Source: Lachnospiraceae bacterium (GTDB lineage: Bacteria > Bacillota > Clostridia > Lachnospirales > Lachnospiraceae). Taken from it: DNA of 36,176 bases. The stretch lies in assembly GCA_015057615.1 (NCBI GenBank), contig SVEA01000092.1, positions 1 to 36,176 of the forward strand, given 5' to 3'. Shown here one piece after another: positions 33,110 through 36,176 of the stretch (position 1 is its first letter; each line of letters starts with the position of its first letter). A program made the position numbers and the translations under genes. Under the pieces are notes generated by a model, which was not told where the DNA came from, ran no database searches, and saw only the letters and a program-made list of their open reading frames with translations.

Positions 33110-33310
33110 TTACAGATAGGGATTCCATTTGGGAGAAAAGCTGTCAAAGATTGTGATAACTTTGACAGCTTTTTTTAAAGCCGTGAAGGAACTGTCAACA
33201 TTCACATTTCTGACACCATCCATATCTTTCAGGACATTTTTCAGCTGCGTTTTCATTTGCATGTTTTGTAAGCCGTTTACACTAAAATGAATATTATTCA
33301 TAATCTGCAC
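33110..33310 (-). CDS. Doubtful HMA-like small ORF
   Basis: The first 40 residues (HFSVNGLQNMQMKTQLKNVL, then DGVRNVNVD) have the beta-alpha-beta rhythm of a heavy-metal-associated domain, but the metal-binding CXXC is absent. The C-terminal half is read from the complement of the purB terminator, so the frame there is probably not genuine. Start could be GTG 33310 or ATG 33301. It may be a decayed copper-chaperone-like gene. Confidence 0.3.
   Translation of the reverse strand: MQIMNNIHFSVNGLQNMQMKTQLKNVLKDMDGVRNVNVDSSFTALKKAVKVITIFDSFSPKWNPYL
33137..33176 (+). terminator. Intrinsic terminator of purB
   Basis: AAAGCTGTCAAAG (33137-33149) pairs perfectly with CTTTGACAGCTTT (33160-33172) and ends in a seven-T run. 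It is placed 60 bases after the purB stop. Confidence 0.92.
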
Positions 33311-33360
33311 CAGCCTTTCTGAAAATGAACTGTCGTTTCGATAGTATATCCTATAAAAGC

Positions 33361-33431
33361 CAAAAACCGATTTATAAAATTAACTTCATCAATTTGCACA
33401 ATTTATACATTGATAAGTAATAGGAAACAAA
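33361..33431. repeat. MITE-like element, copy 4 (left end only)
   Basis: AAAACCGATTTATAAAA followed by CTTCATCAATTTGCACAA and GATAAGTAATAGGAAACAAA matches the left arm of copy 2 nearly base for base. The centre and right arm are missing. Confidence 0.65.
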
Positions 33432-33510
33432 TTTGTTACTGTTCACATCCCCAACAAGTCTATAATATGATTTCGACAAATGATTTCCGATAAGTAGTAT
33501 TTGCATTCGT

Positions 33511-33548
33511 CGGTACTTTGGCTCCGTATTTTGGAGCCTTATGTACCG
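33511..33548. repeat. Nested hairpin upstream of broken ORFs
   Basis: CGGTAC...GTACCG encloses GGCTCC...GGAGCC. It overlaps the first ATG of the following frame, so it is probably a terminator or repeat rather than part of a gene. Confidence 0.45.
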
Positions 33549-34003
33549 TTACGTAATGCTACTAAGCGAAAGCGTCTCCGAATTCGGATACATTTGTCAA
33601 AATCATAACATGGTATACATGGTGGGTGTGAATAGTAACACAAATTTCAAGAGTAATACTATTATGGCGAAACTCGTATATGTCTACGAAGGTGTAGAAA
33701 GAGAAAGCACGAAGAGTAAACGTTGGAAGCTGGTAAATACTCACTATTTCAGCGGTCTGTATGAAAGAGAACGCAATACGGACCTGTGGCTTGAAGTAGC
33801 TGATTACATAGATGCATCATACTGATATGGGGTATACTGTACCGCCAAACGGAACGTTAATTTTAAAAGTTTATTTATCAAGCGTTGAGCTTGAATCAGG
33901 TCGTTATAAATTGGTAAAGGAAGCATGGAACAACAAAAGCACATTCATATTCGAGGCCGAATTTGAATTGAAGAAAATTTTCAATTATGAAATTAATCTG
34001 TAA
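33541..34003 (+). pseudogene. Frameshifted fragments of a bacterial Ig-like-domain protein
   Basis: Two overlapping frames, 33541-33825 and 33812-34003, together read as one domain. The first gives YMVGVNSNTNF... and ends in DASY. The second gives PPNGTLILKVYLSSVELESGRYKLVKEAW. The pattern PPNGT...L-SGRYKLVKE resembles the end of a bacterial Ig-like domain found in clostridial exported proteins (inference). No ribosome binding site, signal peptide or upstream domain is present. A one-base slip around 33812-33825 would rejoin them. Two real overlapping small genes are possible but unlikely. Confidence 0.4.
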
Positions 34004-34135
34004 TTCTTAAAAAAAATATGTTGATAGTCACTTGACAGTACAACAAAGTTAATCTTGGTTGAATAGTATCGAGTGACATAGAAAAATACTAAAATTTTAC
34101 ATATTCTTATTGCTTTTTTTACCTATAAGGTGTAA

Positions 34136-34191
34136 TATAATTTTAGGTTACAAAATGTAGTTCATATTTGAGGGAGTTTATATTTTGTAAC
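34136..34191 (+). promoter_or_regulatory. -10 box and perfect inverted repeat before the secreted-protein gene
   Basis: TATAAT (34136-34141) lies just before GTTACAAAAT (34147-34156), which pairs perfectly with ATTTTGTAAC (34182-34191). Transcription from this promoter would start at about the first arm, giving an mRNA with a 5' terminal stem-loop; alternatively the repeat is an operator. A matching -35 box is not obvious. Confidence 0.45.
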
Positions 34192-34232
34192 AAGATACTT
34201 ACAAACAATTATTTTAATAAGGAGGTTTCTCT

Positions 34233-34856
34233 ATGTTAAACAAGAAAGTTAAAGTTCTACTGGTATCCTTTACATCGATTTTTATCCTGTCTGTTATAAT
34301 CATATCTGGTAATGCTTATGCTTCTTCTGATAAATCACCAGATAAAGAAGTCAGTGCAGATAGCACCGGTGTTAGGAAGAGTACTGCTGGATCATTGCAG
34401 GCACCTGCGGATGTATCTGCGGATGAAGTAACCGAGACCAAATTAGATGGCAGTCCTATTTTGTTTCAACTCACCGAATATTACAATGATAACAATGGTT
34501 CAATCGTGGAGAAATCACTAGGCAGTGTAATTGAAATTACCCCATTCTCAACCATTACATGGCCTGCTCAAACTATAAATTACAATACTAGAATGCATTT
34601 TACGAGATCAGGCAGTACCTTTATTATTAGAGCGGGCGTTAGTGCAAGGTTCGAGTTCTACATAACTAGTGGTAATTCAAGCTATGAAGTTGGTTTTATG
34701 GATAAAGATCTCAATGTCCTAGAGGTTATTGTTGATTCATTTGGAACGGGTGCCTCGGTCTCTTACACTCCGGATACAGATGTCGAAGGATATTTCTATA
34801 TTTGGAATAAATCGGCGTCCGATATAGAAGTTGATGACATAAAATTGACCTATTAA
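34233..34856 (+). CDS. Secreted protein of unknown function (207 aa)
   Basis: A clear signal peptide: basic start MLNKKVK, a hydrophobic stretch to about residue 27, and probable cleavage after NAYA (about 31). A Ser/Asp-rich low-complexity linker follows (about 32-72), then a beta-rich domain of about 135 residues (TRMHFTRSGSTFIIRAGVSA ... YFYIWNKSAS). The C-terminal half suggests a jelly-roll or cell-surface adhesive module, but I recognise no family. GGAGG lies 8 bases before the ATG. It lies among mobile-element debris. Confidence 0.75.
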   Translation: MLNKKVKVLLVSFTSIFILSVIIISGNAYASSDKSPDKEVSADSTGVRKSTAGSLQAPADVSADEVTETKLDGSPILFQLTEYYNDNNGSIVEKSLGSVIEITPFSTITWPAQTINYNTRMHFTRSGSTFIIRAGVSARFEFYITSGNSSYEVGFMDKDLNVLEVIVDSFGTGASVSYTPDTDVEGYFYIWNKSASDIEVDDIKLTY

Positions 34857-34870
34857 TATAATTATTAATA

Positions 34871-34952
34871 AATTACCGAGGCTGTCCTGCCGGTGCTCAA
34901 AATCGCTGTCAGGTAGCTCTGCTTTTATAGTGCTCCGAATGGTAATTAATTT
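34871..34952 (+). terminator. Long hairpin terminator after the secreted-protein gene
   Basis: AATTACC (34871-34877) and GGTAATT (34941-34947) close a loop that contains further pairing, and are followed by AATTTTTTC. The first arm begins 15 bases past the stop codon. Confidence 0.5.
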
Positions 34953-35013
34953 TTTCTCACTTAGGGTATGCACAATGATAAGCTCCGTGTTATAATCTTG
35001 TTTTCAACAGTTG

Positions 35014-35066
35014 AATAAAAGAGCAGTAAACCCATATATATATGCTGGATTTTCTGCTCTTTTATT
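35014..35066. terminator. Bidirectional terminator-like palindrome
   Basis: AATAAAAGAGCAG (35014-35026) pairs perfectly with CTGCTCTTTTATT (35054-35066). The A-rich and T-rich outer ends allow function on both strands, towards the convergent secreted-protein and transposase genes. Confidence 0.6.
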
Positions 35067-35092
35067 ATTGAAAAATGTTGTATGTAAATTCT

Positions 35093-35184
35093 TTAGGATA
35101 GAATCGATGATGGTGTAAACGAAAAAGCAGCTTTAGCTTACCAGTAACTGCCCTTTCGTTTACATCATTTTCGATTTGTCCTAA
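35093..35184. repeat. 92-bp palindromic element abutting the truncated transposase
   Basis: TTAGGATAGAATCGATGATG (from 35093) pairs imperfectly with TCATTTTCGATTTGTCCTAA (ending 35184). The inner arms TGTAAACGAAA/TTTCGTTTACA are perfect. The transposase frame stops just inside its right edge. Confidence 0.55.
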
Positions 35185-36046
35185 TTGAACAAAGTAAGCG
35201 TCCGGATAGCCGATGGGGATTCAAGCATAAGACTGCAGTTTCTAAAGTAGATGGTAAGAAGTACCTTTCCACCTTTACGGCCTTCTACAGAATCCATCTC
35301 CACGATTGGGACATCGGGGTTAGCTTCAATGCAGGTCTCAAAATCTTCATAAGTTCGTCCTACATGACATTGTTTATCAACTCTTACAAGCTTCTTGTGT
35401 GAACGGGTATGATATCGTACTTTTCTAGGAAGGTCAATGTTATCAACTGATAAAAGACCTGCATCAATGTAGTTATAAATAGTTTTTTCATCAAGCATGA
35501 TGTCATCCGCATTGTTAACACAGACCATGTGTACAGACTGTCCTTGCTTTATAAGGGGTGACATGATTTCATCAATGCGTTTGAGTTCTGACGGAGTAAT
35601 CGCTATCCCTTGACGGCTCTCAGAACGAATTGCTTCATACTCCTTCTGTGCATTCTTGGCATCATAAAGATGTCGCTCCAGCTTACAGCGTAAGCGGGTA
35701 TCACAGCCGTTACAGACGTATGGTGGTTTATTTAGCTTATGACATGTAAGTTCCATAAAGTCAGGGCAATGCTCATAACTGTTCCGATATGAGCATTCCT
35801 TGCAAGAACCGTGATATGGGTGTTTGCATGGTTTACATGCCTTTCCCATATGAGACAGCTAGTGCGATTAGCACAGGGATTATAGCGTCCTTTACGAACT
35901 GTTTGACTGTGGTTCTTAACTTCTTTTGAGATGGTAGAGGGATCTTTTCCTAGTATTCTTCCAATCTCAGTAAATGAAGCTCCTTCTCTGAGGGAAACTT
36001 CTATAGTGGCTCTTTCATCAAGAGTAAGGTGTGCGTTCTTTGCCAT
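35181..36046 (-). pseudogene. Frameshifted and truncated IS30-family transposase
   Basis: The N-terminal frame (36046 down to 35732) has LTLDERATIEVSLREGASFTE and IGRILGKDPSTISKEV, the IS30 helix-turn-helix. It ends in a shifted reading. The second frame (35849 down to 35181) continues with a Cys-rich CKPCKHPYHGSCKEC...C segment and reaches VEMDSVEGRKGGKVLLTIYF, which holds the first catalytic Asp. A one-base indel at about 35850-35865 separates them. The protein then ends in unrelated residues, so the second Asp and the Glu of the DDE triad are missing. It is inactive. Confidence 0.85.
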
Positions 36047-36176
36047 GGTAATTTCTCCTTGCTTAAATGAAACTGGAAAAAGCTACTTTTATGGATTCAG
36101 TGGATTTAAGTCCTACATAGATGTGGAAATAAGTATTACAAAGAGTATGGAAGTTACCCTTACATAAATGTATACT

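Overview
The window looks like chromosome from a spore-forming, plant-fibre-degrading Clostridia, most likely Lachnospiraceae. The grounds are an alpha/beta-type small acid-soluble spore protein, clostridial-type AddA/AddB, and a xylose/xylan set (ROK repressor XylR, xylulokinase, GH8 exo-oligoxylanase). The genus call is inference from gene content only.

Positions 1-8900 form a visibly AT-rich island unlike the rest. It carries radical SAM/SPASM genes (one truncated, two intact), a 50-residue peptide gene with a TTG start (971-1123) that looks like a RiPP precursor, an MFS exporter, a PqqD-like peptide-recognition protein, a HemN/HemW-like radical SAM enzyme, and a NodU/CmcH-family carbamoyltransferase. 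The carbamoyltransferase is split into two genes, with the C-terminal-domain gene upstream of the N-terminal-domain gene. A segment of about 500 nt with many hairpins (about 4855-5395) separates the two halves of the island. I read the island as a probable, unassigned ribosomal-peptide modification and export locus. It is bordered by a truncation junction at about 142 and a decayed IS1182-like transposase at about 8956-9270.

From 9847 onward the DNA is ordinary core chromosome of higher GC. In order it holds a small membrane-anchored protein (minus strand), addB and addA (recombinational repair), an alpha/beta SASP, divergent xylR and xylB with a clear promoter and structured leader, a SAM methyltransferase, hslO (Hsp33), a GH8 reducing-end xylose-releasing enzyme, an acyltransferase-3 membrane protein, a GT2/CDP-glycerol glycerophosphotransferase fusion, and the purine genes purC, purF and purB. 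XylR, XylB and the GH8 enzyme fit a xylo-oligosaccharide to xylulose-5-phosphate route.

Positions 33110-36176 are accessory again: a doubtful HMA-like ORF, broken Ig-like-domain fragments, a secreted protein of unknown function, and a frameshifted, truncated IS30 transposase. Non-autonomous palindromic repeats are scattered through the core part. One family of about 300 bp with long terminal inverted repeats has two near-complete copies (13827-14107, 31244-31564) and two partial ones (22545-22611, 33361-33431). A 122-bp inverted-repeat element lies between purC and purF, and a 26-bp perfect palindrome lies between the SASP gene and xylR. No tRNA, rRNA or CRISPR array was seen.
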